Positions 41,119-49,477 of a stretch of 64,000 bases of DNA are shown here, one piece after another (within the stretch, counting starts at the first letter, position 1; each line of letters starts with the position of its first letter). Origin of the DNA: Myxococcus qinghaiensis. GTDB taxonomy: Bacteria > Myxococcota > Myxococcia > Myxococcales > Myxococcaceae. Below the pieces are notes generated by a model. The model ran no database searches and was not told where the DNA came from. It was given only the letters and a program-made list of their open reading frames with translations. A program made the translations under genes and the position numbers. The DNA is taken from the NCBI RefSeq assembly GCF_024198215.1, contig NZ_JAKCFA010000027.1:103221-167220 (forward strand). Direction: 5' to 3'.

Positions 41119-41982
41119 ATGACCTCTCCGTCGCAGACGTCGCTTGTTCCCGGGGCCAGCCAGGATGTGGATGCGCTGGTCTCGCTGCTGCGAGGACGGC
41201 GCACCGTGGTGCTCACCGGCGCCGGATGCAGCACCGAGTCAGGCATCCCGGACTACCGGGGGCCAGGAACACGGGCCCGCGCGCGCAATCCCATTCAGCA
41301 CCGGGAGTTCCTCCAGCGTCCCGAGGTGCGGGCTCGCTACTGGGCCCGGAGCCTGCTCGGCTGGCCCCGGTTCGCCGCCGCCCACCCGAATCCCGCGCAC
41401 CAGGCGCTGGCGGCCCTGGAGCGGAGCGGGCATGTACCAGGGCTCATCACCCAGAACGTGGACCGGCTCCACCACGCAGCGGGCAGCTCACGCGTCATCG
41501 AGCTGCACGGCGCCCTGGCGCGGGTGCGTTGTCTGGACTGTGGGATGCAGGAGGCGCGAGTGGAGCTCCAGACGCGTCTCCTGTCGCTGAACCCGGACTT
41601 CGCCCACGAGGTGCTGGAGCTGCGGCCGGACGGCGACGCGGAGCTGTCTTCAGAGGCGCTCCAGTCCTTCCAGGTGCCGGCGTGCGTGAGCTGCGGGGGG
41701 ACGCTGAAGCCGGACGTGGTGTTCTTCGGTGACAACGTGCCCGCGCCCACGGTGGCGGACGCATTCGCCCTGCTGGAGGAGGGAGACGCGCTGCTGGTGG
41801 TGGGCTCGTCGCTCGCCATCTACTCCGGCTATCGCTTCCTGGTGCGCGCCGTCGAGCGCCACGTGCCCATCGCCATCGTCAACATTGGCGAGTGTCGTGG
41901 TGTGGAACTGGCGGACCTGTGCGTGGAGGCGAGCGCTGGTGACGTGCTGCCGCGACTGGCCCAGGCGCTGGCTCGAAGCTGA
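41119..41982 (+). CDS. Sirtuin (Sir2-family NAD-dependent protein deacylase)
   Basis: A 287-residue NAD-dependent deacylase of the bacterial class II/SIRT4-like type. Motifs: NAD loop VVLTGAGCSTESGIPDYRGPG, LITQNVDRLHHAAG, catalytic His in VIELHGALARVRC, the zinc Cys pairs CLDCG and CVSCGG, LKPDVVFFGDNVP, and GSSLAIYSGYRFLVRA. All catalytic residues present. It removes acyl groups from protein lysines in the cytoplasm using NAD. No linked acetyltransferase-substrate pair is evident apart from the nearby ElaA gene, which need not be related. ATG at 41119. Confidence 0.93.
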   Translation: MTSPSQTSLVPGASQDVDALVSLLRGRRTVVLTGAGCSTESGIPDYRGPGTRARARNPIQHREFLQRPEVRARYWARSLLGWPRFAAAHPNPAHQALAALERSGHVPGLITQNVDRLHHAAGSSRVIELHGALARVRCLDCGMQEARVELQTRLLSLNPDFAHEVLELRPDGDAELSSEALQSFQVPACVSCGGTLKPDVVFFGDNVPAPTVADAFALLEEGDALLVVGSSLAIYSGYRFLVRAVERHVPIAIVNIGECRGVELADLCVEASAGDVLPRLAQALARS

Positions 41983-41997
41983 AGACTCCGTCGCGCC

Positions 41998-42903
41998 TCA
42001 GGGCAGGCGCACGTGCGTGGTGAGGTAATCCACGAAGGCCCGCACGCGCGCGGGCAGGTGTCCGCCCTGGCTCAAGAAGAGGGCGTGGATGGCCTCCGTG
42101 TCGCCCGGGTTGTGCTCCTCCAGCACGGCCACCAGGTGGCCCGCGTCCAGGTCGTCCTTCACCTGGAAGCGCGCCAGCCGCGCCAGCCCCACTCCCGCCA
42201 GCACGAGCTGTCTCAGCGCCTCCCCATCGCTCGCCTGGACGTTGCCGACCGGGGCGAGAGAGAGCTGCGAGGAGGACTCCGTCAGCGGCCAGCCCTCGAT
42301 GGCTCGCGCGTAGCTGAATCCCAGCCGGTTGTGTGACGCCAGCTCTCCCGGCGTCTTCGGCACGCCCTGGCGCTTCAAGTAGTCCGGCGAGCCGACGATG
42401 ACCATCCGCGTCTCACCCAGCCGGCGCGCGGTGAGCTGGGAGTTCTTGAGCTGCCCGTTGCGAATCGCCACGTCCGTGCGTTCATCGAGCAGGTCGATGA
42501 GCTTGTCCGTCAGCGTGAGGTCCACCGTCACCGAGGGATATCGCGCGAGGAAGCCAGGCAGCAGGGGGATGAGGATGCAGCGCCCGAAGGCCGGGTTGGT
42601 GTTGACGCGCAGCCGTCCACTTGGCGCGTCGCTCGCGGCGGCCCCGCGCTCAGCTTCGTCGAGCTCGCCGAGGATTCGCACGCTGCGCTCATAGAAGCCG
42701 CAGCCCTCCGGGGTGAGCTGGAGCGAGCGCGTGGAACGGTTGACCAGCCGGGCTCCCAGCCGCTGCTCCAGTCGGGCCACCAGCTTGCTCACCGCCGATG
42801 GCGTCATCCGGAAGGCCCTCGCCGCGGCGGAGAAGCCTCCCAGCTCCACCACCTTCACGAAGACTTCCATCTCTCCGAAGCGATTGACGTCCAGACGAGC
42901 CAT
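41998..42903 (-). CDS. LysR-family transcriptional regulator
   Basis: A 301-residue LTTR. Residues ~8-66 are the winged helix (VELGGFSAAARAFRMTPSAVSKLVARLEQ RLGARLV, STRSLQLTPEG); the rest is the periplasmic-binding-like effector domain (RLRVNTNPAFGRCILIPLLPGF, LTDKLIDLLDERTDVAIRNG). It is divergent from the MFS gene, with 106 bp between starts, so it most likely controls the MFS-SDR operon and itself, as is usual for the family. The inducer is unknown. Confidence 0.94.
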   Translation of the reverse strand: MARLDVNRFGEMEVFVKVVELGGFSAAARAFRMTPSAVSKLVARLEQRLGARLVNRSTRSLQLTPEGCGFYERSVRILGELDEAERGAAASDAPSGRLRVNTNPAFGRCILIPLLPGFLARYPSVTVDLTLTDKLIDLLDERTDVAIRNGQLKNSQLTARRLGETRMVIVGSPDYLKRQGVPKTPGELASHNRLGFSYARAIEGWPLTESSSQLSLAPVGNVQASDGEALRQLVLAGVGLARLARFQVKDDLDAGHLVAVLEEHNPGDTEAIHALFLSQGGHLPARVRAFVDYLTTHVRLP

Positions 42904-43009
42904 GGTGAGCCGAACTCACAAGTCCTATTCCGCACGTCGCTCTACCGCAGCGAATTCGTGCCGTCCATACAAGGGCCCATCCAACTTCTTCACGGGAGGG
43001 CCGCGAATC

Positions 43010-44209
43010 ATGCCGCTGGCCTTGTTCGCATTGACCGCGGGCGCCTTTGGAATCGGCGTCACGGAGTTCGTCATCATGGGCTTGTTGCTGGAGGTGGGCA
43101 CCGACCTGGGAGTCTCCATCTCCACGGCCGGCCTGCTCATCTCCGGCTACGCACTGGGCGTCGTGGCCGGAGCCCCCGTCCTTACCGTGCTGACGGGCCG
43201 CTGGTCCCGCAAGCACGTGCTCTTGGGGCTGATGGTCATCTTCACGCTGGGCAACGTCTTCTGCGCGCTGGCGCCCACCTACGGCACGCTGATGGCCGCG
43301 CGCGTGCTGACCGCGCTCTCGCACGGGACGTTCTTCGGCGTGGGCTCCGTGGTGGCCACGGGCCTGGTGCCGGCGGACAAGCGCGCGTCCGCCATCGCCA
43401 TCATGTTCACCGGCCTGACGGTGGCCAACATCCTCGGCGTGCCGCTGGGCACGTGGCTGGGGCAGTCGCTCGGGTGGCGCTCGACGTTCTGGGCCGTGGC
43501 GCTGATTGGCGTGCTCGCCGTGGCGGTGATTGCGCTGTTCGTCCCTCGTGACGAGGTGGCACCCGAGGCGAGCGACTGGCGCGCGGACCTGAGAGCCCTG
43601 GGCCGACGGCCGGTGTTGCTGGGGCTCTTGACGACGGTGCTCGGCTTCGCGGGGGTGTTCACCGTGTTCACCTTCATCGCGCCCCTCCTGACGCGGCTCA
43701 GCGGCTTCTCGCCGTCGGCGGTGTCTCCCATCCTGCTCGTGTTCGGCGGTGGGCTGGTGGTGGGCAACCTGGTGGGCGGAAAGCTCGCGGACCGGCGGCT
43801 GGTGCCCGCCATCCTCGGCACCCTCGCGGTGCTGGCGCTGGTGCTGTTCGGGATGACCTTCGTCCTGCATGACCGCGTCCTCACCGTCATCGCGGTGGGC
43901 CTGTTCGGCGCGGCGGCCTTCGCCACCGTGCCACCGCTCCAGATGTGGGTGCTGGAGAAGGCGGAAGGGGCCGGCCAGAGCCTGGCGTCGAGCCTCAACA
44001 TCGGCGCCTTCAACCTGGGCAACGCGCTGGGTGCCTGGTTCGGCGGCGTCATCATCGACCGGGGCCCTGGACTGGGCGCCGTCACCTGGGTGTCCGCGCT
44101 GGTGCCCGTGTCCGCCATCCTCGTCGTGCTGGTGGCGCTGCGCCTGGAGTCTCGCGAGCGACGCCTGGATGCGCCAGGGGCGCGAGTGCTGCAAGGGGGT
44201 GTGTCATGA
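43010..44209 (+). CDS. MFS transporter, DHA1-like (AraJ/sugar efflux type)
   Basis: A 399-residue inner-membrane proton antiporter with about 12 helices. The A motif between helices 2 and 3 reads VVAGAPVLTVLTGRWSRKHV, and the N-terminal GAFGIGVTEFVIMGLL block is typical of the AraJ/YdhP branch. It probably exports sugars, amino-acid derivatives or drugs. ATG at 43010 with GGGAGG about 10 bases upstream; the open frame further 5' overlaps the regulator gene. Its stop overlaps the start of the SDR gene (ATGA), so both are one operon under the LysR regulator. Confidence 0.9.
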   Translation: MPLALFALTAGAFGIGVTEFVIMGLLLEVGTDLGVSISTAGLLISGYALGVVAGAPVLTVLTGRWSRKHVLLGLMVIFTLGNVFCALAPTYGTLMAARVLTALSHGTFFGVGSVVATGLVPADKRASAIAIMFTGLTVANILGVPLGTWLGQSLGWRSTFWAVALIGVLAVAVIALFVPRDEVAPEASDWRADLRALGRRPVLLGLLTTVLGFAGVFTVFTFIAPLLTRLSGFSPSAVSPILLVFGGGLVVGNLVGGKLADRRLVPAILGTLAVLALVLFGMTFVLHDRVLTVIAVGLFGAAAFATVPPLQMWVLEKAEGAGQSLASSLNIGAFNLGNALGAWFGGVIIDRGPGLGAVTWVSALVPVSAILVVLVALRLESRERRLDAPGARVLQGGVS

Positions 44210-45264
44210 GCGCCCCCGACAAGGTCGCCCTCGTGGTGGGGGCGCAAGGGGTCATCGGTCGCAACCTCATCGAGCACCTCGCGTCACTGGGAGACTGGGA
44301 AGTCATCGGCCTGTCTCGACGAGGCGGCCCTGCTTCCGAGCGTGTGCGGCACGTGCAGGTGGACCTGCTCGACGCGGAGGACACCCGGGTGAAGCTGGCG
44401 GCCCTGGGCCACGTGACGCACGTGTTCTACGCCGCGTATCAGGAGCGGCCGACGTGGGCGGAGCTGGTTGCCCCCAACCTCGCGATGCTCGTCAACGTGG
44501 TGGAGGCCATCGAGCCGGTGGCGAAGGGCCTGCGCCACGTCAGCCTCATGCAGGGCTACAAGGTCTACGGCGCGCACCTGGGGCCTTTCAAGACGCCAGC
44601 GCGGGAGACGGACCCGGACCACATGCCGCCCGAGTTCAACGTGGACCAGCAGCGCTTCCTCGAACAGCGGCAGAAGGGCAAGGCGTGGACGTGGACCGCG
44701 CTGCGCCCGTCGGTGGTGGGAGGCGTCGCGCTCGGCAACCCGATGAACCTGGCCCTGGTGATTGCCGTCTATGCGTCCATCTCCAAGGAGCTGGGACTGC
44801 CGCTGCGCTTCCCTGGCAAGCCGGGCGCATACCACTCGCTCTTGGAGATGACCGACGCGGGGTTGCTCGCGAAGGCGACGGTGTGGGCGGCGACGGAGGC
44901 GCGCTGCGCGAACCAGGCCTTCAACATCAACAACGGGGACCTGTTCCGCTGGAGCGAGCTGTGGCCGAAAATCGCGCGCTACTTCGAGCTGGAGGTCGCG
45001 CCGCCGCTGCCGATGTCGCTCGACGTCGTCATGGCTGACAAGGCGCCGCTGTGGAAGGCCATGACGGCGAAGCACGGGCTGGCGAAGCACTCCTACCAGG
45101 ACGTGTCCTCGTGGCGCTTCGGCGACTTCGTCTTCTCGTGGGACTACGACATGTTCGCGGACGGCACCAAGGCACGCCGCTTCGGCTTCCACGAGTTCGT
45201 CGACACCGAGGCCATGTTCCTGCGCCTCTTCGACGACTTCCGTCGCGCGAAGGTCATCCCCTGA
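44206..45264 (+). CDS. SDR oxidoreductase, progesterone 5-beta-reductase/iridoid synthase-like (PRISE) family
   Basis: A 352-residue NAD(P)H-dependent enzyme. Rossmann loop LVVGAQGVIGRNLIEHL, then VFYAAYQERPTWAE, MQGYKVYGAHLGPFKTPARE (the Lys-Tyr pair of the PRISE active site; the classical YxxxK is absent), TALRPSVVGG, GNPMNL and FNINNGDLFRW. The family reduces enone double bonds in plants and bacteria. The substrate here is unknown, but coupling to an efflux MFS gene suggests a small xenobiotic or secondary metabolite. ATG at 44206 overlaps the MFS stop codon by 4 bases. Confidence 0.87.
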   Translation: MSAPDKVALVVGAQGVIGRNLIEHLASLGDWEVIGLSRRGGPASERVRHVQVDLLDAEDTRVKLAALGHVTHVFYAAYQERPTWAELVAPNLAMLVNVVEAIEPVAKGLRHVSLMQGYKVYGAHLGPFKTPARETDPDHMPPEFNVDQQRFLEQRQKGKAWTWTALRPSVVGGVALGNPMNLALVIAVYASISKELGLPLRFPGKPGAYHSLLEMTDAGLLAKATVWAATEARCANQAFNINNGDLFRWSELWPKIARYFELEVAPPLPMSLDVVMADKAPLWKAMTAKHGLAKHSYQDVSSWRFGDFVFSWDYDMFADGTKARRFGFHEFVDTEAMFLRLFDDFRRAKVIP

Positions 45265-45309
45265 GCCTTGGGGGTTGAGCGCGCCTGGGGTGTGGGGAAC
45301 AATCCCCGC

Positions 45310-45906
45310 ATGGCTCAGGGCGACGGAATGCAGCAGGTCATCGGCTTCATCCTGGAGTTGGACAAGCTCAAGGGTGTGACTCGCAAGGTGAAGCCGCTGG
45401 GGCTTGCTCGCTACGAGAACTCCGCGGAGCACAGCTGGCAGCTGGCCATGCTGGCCCTCTCGCTGTCCCAGCACGCGCAGCCGGGCATCGACCTGGACCG
45501 CGTGGTCCGGATGCTCCTGGTGCACGACGTGGGAGAAATCGACACCGGCGACACGCTGGCCTTCGTCGAGGGCGGCTGGAAGGAGCGCAAGGCGGCGGAG
45601 CTGGCGGCGGCGGAGCGCATCTTTGGCCTGCTGCCGCCACCTCACGGTCCCGCCTTCCTGGCGTCGTGGAAGGAATTCGAAGCGGGGGAGACCGCCGAGG
45701 CTCGCTATGCCAATGCGGTGGACCGCGCGATGCCGGTGCTGCTGAACCTGGCCAACGAGGGGCAGAGCTGGCGGGAGAACGGCATCAGTCATGCGCGGGT
45801 GGTGGCGCGCATCGCTCCTCCCATCCAGGCAGGTTGCCCTGCCTTGTGGGAGTACCTGGAGGGCCGACTCGAAGAGGCCCGCCAGCGTGGCTTGTTCGGC
45901 GCGTGA
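45310..45906 (+). CDS. HD-domain hydrolase (HDDC2/YfbR-like)
   Basis: A 198-residue metal-dependent phosphohydrolase. HD residues: RYENSAEHSWQLAMLAL (His), MLLVHDVGEIDTGDTLAF (His-Asp) and the last Asp in ANAVDRAMPVLLN. Relatives such as YfbR are 5'-deoxynucleotidases; the specificity here is unproven. The ATG at 45310 is taken because it starts the domain without the low-quality N terminus that longer starts give. It stands alone, 45 bp after the SDR gene, and converges on cysI with a 13-bp gap. Confidence 0.85.
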   Translation: MAQGDGMQQVIGFILELDKLKGVTRKVKPLGLARYENSAEHSWQLAMLALSLSQHAQPGIDLDRVVRMLLVHDVGEIDTGDTLAFVEGGWKERKAAELAAAERIFGLLPPPHGPAFLASWKEFEAGETAEARYANAVDRAMPVLLNLANEGQSWRENGISHARVVARIAPPIQAGCPALWEYLEGRLEEARQRGLFGA

Positions 45907-45919
45907 GCGGAGGCGTCGC

Positions 45920-47611
45920 TCAGGTGGCCTGTGGCGCGCGGGAGGGGGACGCGGGGACGTGCCCCGCCCGCACCAGGTAGTCGCCGAAGCCCTCACCCTG
46001 CTGTCGTTCGCGCGCATACCCCGCGAACAGCGGCTCCAGCACCTCGAGGATGGTCGCCTCGTCGATGTTCTCTCGCACGAGCCGGTTGAGTCGCTGGCCG
46101 CGCGCATCTCCGCCCAGGTGCAGGTTGTAGCGACCCGGGGCCTTGCCCACGAGGCCAATCTCCGCGAGGTAGGGCCGCGCGCAGCCATTGGGGCAGCCCG
46201 TGATTCGCAGCATGATGTTGGCGTCCTGGAGGCCATGGGCCTGAAGCCGCGACTCCACGCGCTCCACGAAGGTCGGCAGGTAGCGCTCGGCCTCGGCCAT
46301 GGCCAGTCCACACGTGGGCAGCGCCACGCAGGCGAGCGCGTTGCGCCGCAGCGGGCTGGAGGTCCGGAAGCTCTCCAGTCCATGGGCCCGGACAATCGCG
46401 TCGATGTGCGACTTGGATTCGGGCGGGACGCCAGCGATGACGAGGTTCTGGTTGGGCGTCAGCCGGAAGTCGCCCCCATGTATCTGGGCAATCTCGCGCA
46501 GCCCCGTGAGGTGCGGCGCGCCAGGCCGGTCCGCGATACGGCCGCTGTCCAGGTGCAGTGTCAGGTGCCAGCGCCCGTCATGGCCCTCCCGCCAGCCGAA
46601 GCGGTCTCCGTTGTGCTCGAAGGTGAAGGGCCGCGTGGGCTCCAGCGCGAAGCCGAGCCGGTGCTCCAGCTCCTCCTTGAACCAGGCGACTCCCCGGTCC
46701 TCGAGGACGTACTTCAGGCGCGCGCGCTTGCGATTGCCCCGGTCTCCGAAGTCGCGGTGGATTTTCAGCACCTCCTCGGCCACCACGAGCATCCGCTCGG
46801 GAGCCACGAAGCCCAGGACATCCGCCAGCCTTGGGAAGGTGTTGGCGTCACCGTGCGTCGCGCCCAGGCCTCCACCCACCGCGACGTTGAAGCCCTGGAG
46901 GACGCCGTCCTCGATGATGGCGATGTAGCCCAGGTCCTGCGCGAACAGGTCCACGTCGTTCTCGGGCGGCACCGCGACGGCGGCCTTGAACTTCCGGGGC
47001 AGGTAGGTGGCGCCATACAGCGGCTCCTCCTCGCCGCCCGCCACCTTCTCCTCGTCCAACCACAGCTCGTAGTACGCGCGAGTCTTGGGCAACAGGTGCT
47101 CGGACAGGCGCACCGCCCAGCCGTACACCACCTCATGGACGCGGGTGTCCACGGGGTTGGGGTTGCACAGCACGTTGCGATTGACGTCGCCGCAGGCGGC
47201 CAGCGTGTCGATGAGGGACGCGTTGATGCGGGCAATCGTCGGCTTGAGGTCTCCCTTGAGGATGCCGTGCAACTGGAACGCCTGCCGCGTGGTGATGCGC
47301 AGGGTGCCGTTGGCGTGCTCTCGCGCGAGCCCGTCCATGACGAGCCACTGCGCCGCGGTGCACACGCCTCCGGGAAGACGGGTGCGCAGCATGAAGCTGT
47401 AGTCCGGCTCCAGCTTCTGCTGTCGACGCTCCTCGCGAATGTCCCGGTCGTCTTGCTGATAGCTGCCGTGGAACTTGATGAGGCTGGTGTCCGGCGTGGC
47501 GATGGCGCCCGTCACGGGGTCCGCCAGGCTCTCCGCCAGGGTCCCCCGCAGCAGTCGACTGTTCGCCTTGATGTGCTCCACTTCGGAGAGAGGCTTGGGC
47601 TGGGTGCTCAT
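45920..47611 (-). CDS. cysI: Assimilatory sulfite reductase hemoprotein (beta) subunit
   Basis: Carries siroheme and a [4Fe-4S] cluster and reduces sulfite to sulfide with six electrons from CysJ. 563 residues, near the E. coli length (570). Blocks: IKFHGSYQQDDRDIREER, LPGGVCTAAQWL, GDVNRNVLCNPNP, and the cluster cysteines in CVALPTCGLAMAEAERYLP and ITGCPNGCARPY. Last gene of the cys operon, 24 bp after cysJ. ATG at 47611 is preferred; an in-frame GTG at 47623 is possible. Confidence 0.96.
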   Translation of the reverse strand: MSTQPKPLSEVEHIKANSRLLRGTLAESLADPVTGAIATPDTSLIKFHGSYQQDDRDIREERRQQKLEPDYSFMLRTRLPGGVCTAAQWLVMDGLAREHANGTLRITTRQAFQLHGILKGDLKPTIARINASLIDTLAACGDVNRNVLCNPNPVDTRVHEVVYGWAVRLSEHLLPKTRAYYELWLDEEKVAGGEEEPLYGATYLPRKFKAAVAVPPENDVDLFAQDLGYIAIIEDGVLQGFNVAVGGGLGATHGDANTFPRLADVLGFVAPERMLVVAEEVLKIHRDFGDRGNRKRARLKYVLEDRGVAWFKEELEHRLGFALEPTRPFTFEHNGDRFGWREGHDGRWHLTLHLDSGRIADRPGAPHLTGLREIAQIHGGDFRLTPNQNLVIAGVPPESKSHIDAIVRAHGLESFRTSSPLRRNALACVALPTCGLAMAEAERYLPTFVERVESRLQAHGLQDANIMLRITGCPNGCARPYLAEIGLVGKAPGRYNLHLGGDARGQRLNRLVRENIDEATILEVLEPLFAGYARERQQGEGFGDYLVRAGHVPASPSRAPQAT

Positions 47612-47635
47612 GTCTTTGCTCACAGGCGGAAGGAT

Positions 47636-49477
47636 TCAGTAGACGTCACGCAGGTAGCGCCGCTCGTCGCGGAGTGTCTTCAGCCAGTCCTCGGCGTCCT
47701 CTCGGCTCCTGCCACCGTGCTCGGCGATGACGTCCACCAGGGCGGCGTGGACATCCGGGGCCATGCGCTGGGCATCGCCGCAGACGTAGAGGTGGGCGCC
47801 GCCCTCCAGCCAGGAGTAGAGCTCCTTGCCGGACTCGCGCAGTCGGTGCTGCACATAGACCTTCGCCGCCGTGTCTCGGGAGAAGGCCAGCGACAGCTTG
47901 TGGAGCGTCTTCTTCTTCAGCGCCTCCTGCCACTCCGACTGGTAGAGGAACTGGCTGCGGAAGTGCTGATCTCCGAAGAACAGCCAGTTGCGTCCGCGCG
48001 CGCCGACCTCCGCGCGCTCCTGCACGAAGGCCCGGAAGGGCGCCACGCCTGTGCCAGGGCCAATCATCACCACGTCCCGGTCCAGGTCCTCCGGCAGCCG
48101 GAAGCGCTCGTTGCGCTCCACGAAGACCCGCACGGATTCCGCGTCCGCTCCGCGCGTGGCCAGATGGGACGACGCGGCCCCGAGGTGACGCTCACCGAAG
48201 GCGGTGTAGTCGACCACCGCCACCGTGAGATGCGCCTCCTCGCCCACCCGCTTGGGGCTGGAGGCAATCGAGTACAGCCGGGGTGTCTGCTTGCGCAGCG
48301 CGAACACCAGCTCCTTCGCGCTCCAGGGCGCGGGGTGCTGGCGAAGCACGTCGATGACCTGATGGCTCTTGAGGAGCGCGCGGAACGAATCCGCTCCCGT
48401 GGGCGCCAGCAGGGACTGGAGCACCGTGCTCGCGCCGAGCGTGGCGTGGCGCTCCAGGAAGGGCCGGCTCAGGCGCGTCAGCTCCAGGCCCTCCGAGAGC
48501 CAGACCGCCAACGGCTGCGTCTTCCCGTCGCGCGTCACGGGCTCGGCGCCATCCAGCCGCTGCTGCCTCAGGACGGCGTCCACCAGTTCCGGAGGATTGG
48601 GCGCCCACACGCCCAGGGCGTCGCCCGGTGCGTACTCCAGGCCGGAACCTTCGAGGGAAATCTCGACGTGGCGGACGTCCTTGAGCGCACCCCTTCCGGT
48701 GATGCGCTGATTGATGAGCACCGTCGCGGAGAAGGGTGCTTCCTTGCTGAAGGTGGGCGCGGTGGCGGCGCCTCGCAGCGGGACGACGGTGGCGACGGTG
48801 GACGTGCGGGGCTCGATGGCTTCGCGGGCCCGCGCGAGGGTCTGGTCCAGCCAGCCCGCGGCGATGGGCTCGAAGTCCAGGTCGCAGTCGGCGCGGTCCA
48901 CCAGCCGCGTGGCACCCAGCTCCGACAGCCGCGCATCGAGCGCCCGTCCCACCTCGCAGAACTTCGGATAGCTGGAGTCTCCGAGTCCGAGCACCGCGTA
49001 GCGCAGTCCCTCCAGTCGAGGCGCGCGCTTGCCCAGCAGGTGCTCACAGAACCCGCGCGCGTCGTCGGGCGGGTCTCCATCTCCCTGCGTGCTGATGACC
49101 ACGGCCAGCAGCTTCTCGCGCGCCATCTCTCGCACCGGATACTCACTGGCTCGGATGATGCGCACGGGAAGGCCGGTGCTCTCCGTCTGGTGCTTGAGTC
49201 GCTCCGCGACCAGCCGGCTGTTTCCCGTCTGCGTGCCGTAGACGATGGTGAGCGGCGCGGCGGGAGTCGCCGTGGGTGCCACGCTGACGGCGCCTGTCGT
49301 AGGCGTCACGCCGGGTCGTGCCGCGAGGCCCGCGGCATAGCCGCTCAGCCAGTGCAGCGCCGCCGCGTCCAGCCCCGCCACCAGTTCGAGCAGCCGTGCG
49401 CTCTTCTCCGCGCCCAGCAACGTGTCGATGAAGGGCGGCGGGGACAGGCTGAGATTGCCAGGAGAGGAGGCGCTCAT
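47636..49477 (-). CDS. cysJ: Assimilatory sulfite reductase flavoprotein (alpha) subunit
   Basis: Transfers electrons from NADPH through FAD and FMN to CysI. 613 residues. Flavodoxin domain with IVYGTQTGNSRLVAERL and VVISTQGDGDPPDDA; FAD domain with RLYSIASSP; NADPH site GPGTGVAPFRAFVQERAE; conserved C terminus (RYLRDVY). The ATG at 49477 overlaps the cysN stop by 4 bases (ATGA) and is preceded by GGAGAGGAGG on the coding strand region; the longer frame upstream lies within cysN. Member of the cysH-cysI operon. Confidence 0.96.
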   Translation of the reverse strand: MSASSPGNLSLSPPPFIDTLLGAEKSARLLELVAGLDAAALHWLSGYAAGLAARPGVTPTTGAVSVAPTATPAAPLTIVYGTQTGNSRLVAERLKHQTESTGLPVRIIRASEYPVREMAREKLLAVVISTQGDGDPPDDARGFCEHLLGKRAPRLEGLRYAVLGLGDSSYPKFCEVGRALDARLSELGATRLVDRADCDLDFEPIAAGWLDQTLARAREAIEPRTSTVATVVPLRGAATAPTFSKEAPFSATVLINQRITGRGALKDVRHVEISLEGSGLEYAPGDALGVWAPNPPELVDAVLRQQRLDGAEPVTRDGKTQPLAVWLSEGLELTRLSRPFLERHATLGASTVLQSLLAPTGADSFRALLKSHQVIDVLRQHPAPWSAKELVFALRKQTPRLYSIASSPKRVGEEAHLTVAVVDYTAFGERHLGAASSHLATRGADAESVRVFVERNERFRLPEDLDRDVVMIGPGTGVAPFRAFVQERAEVGARGRNWLFFGDQHFRSQFLYQSEWQEALKKKTLHKLSLAFSRDTAAKVYVQHRLRESGKELYSWLEGGAHLYVCGDAQRMAPDVHAALVDVIAEHGGRSREDAEDWLKTLRDERRYLRDVY

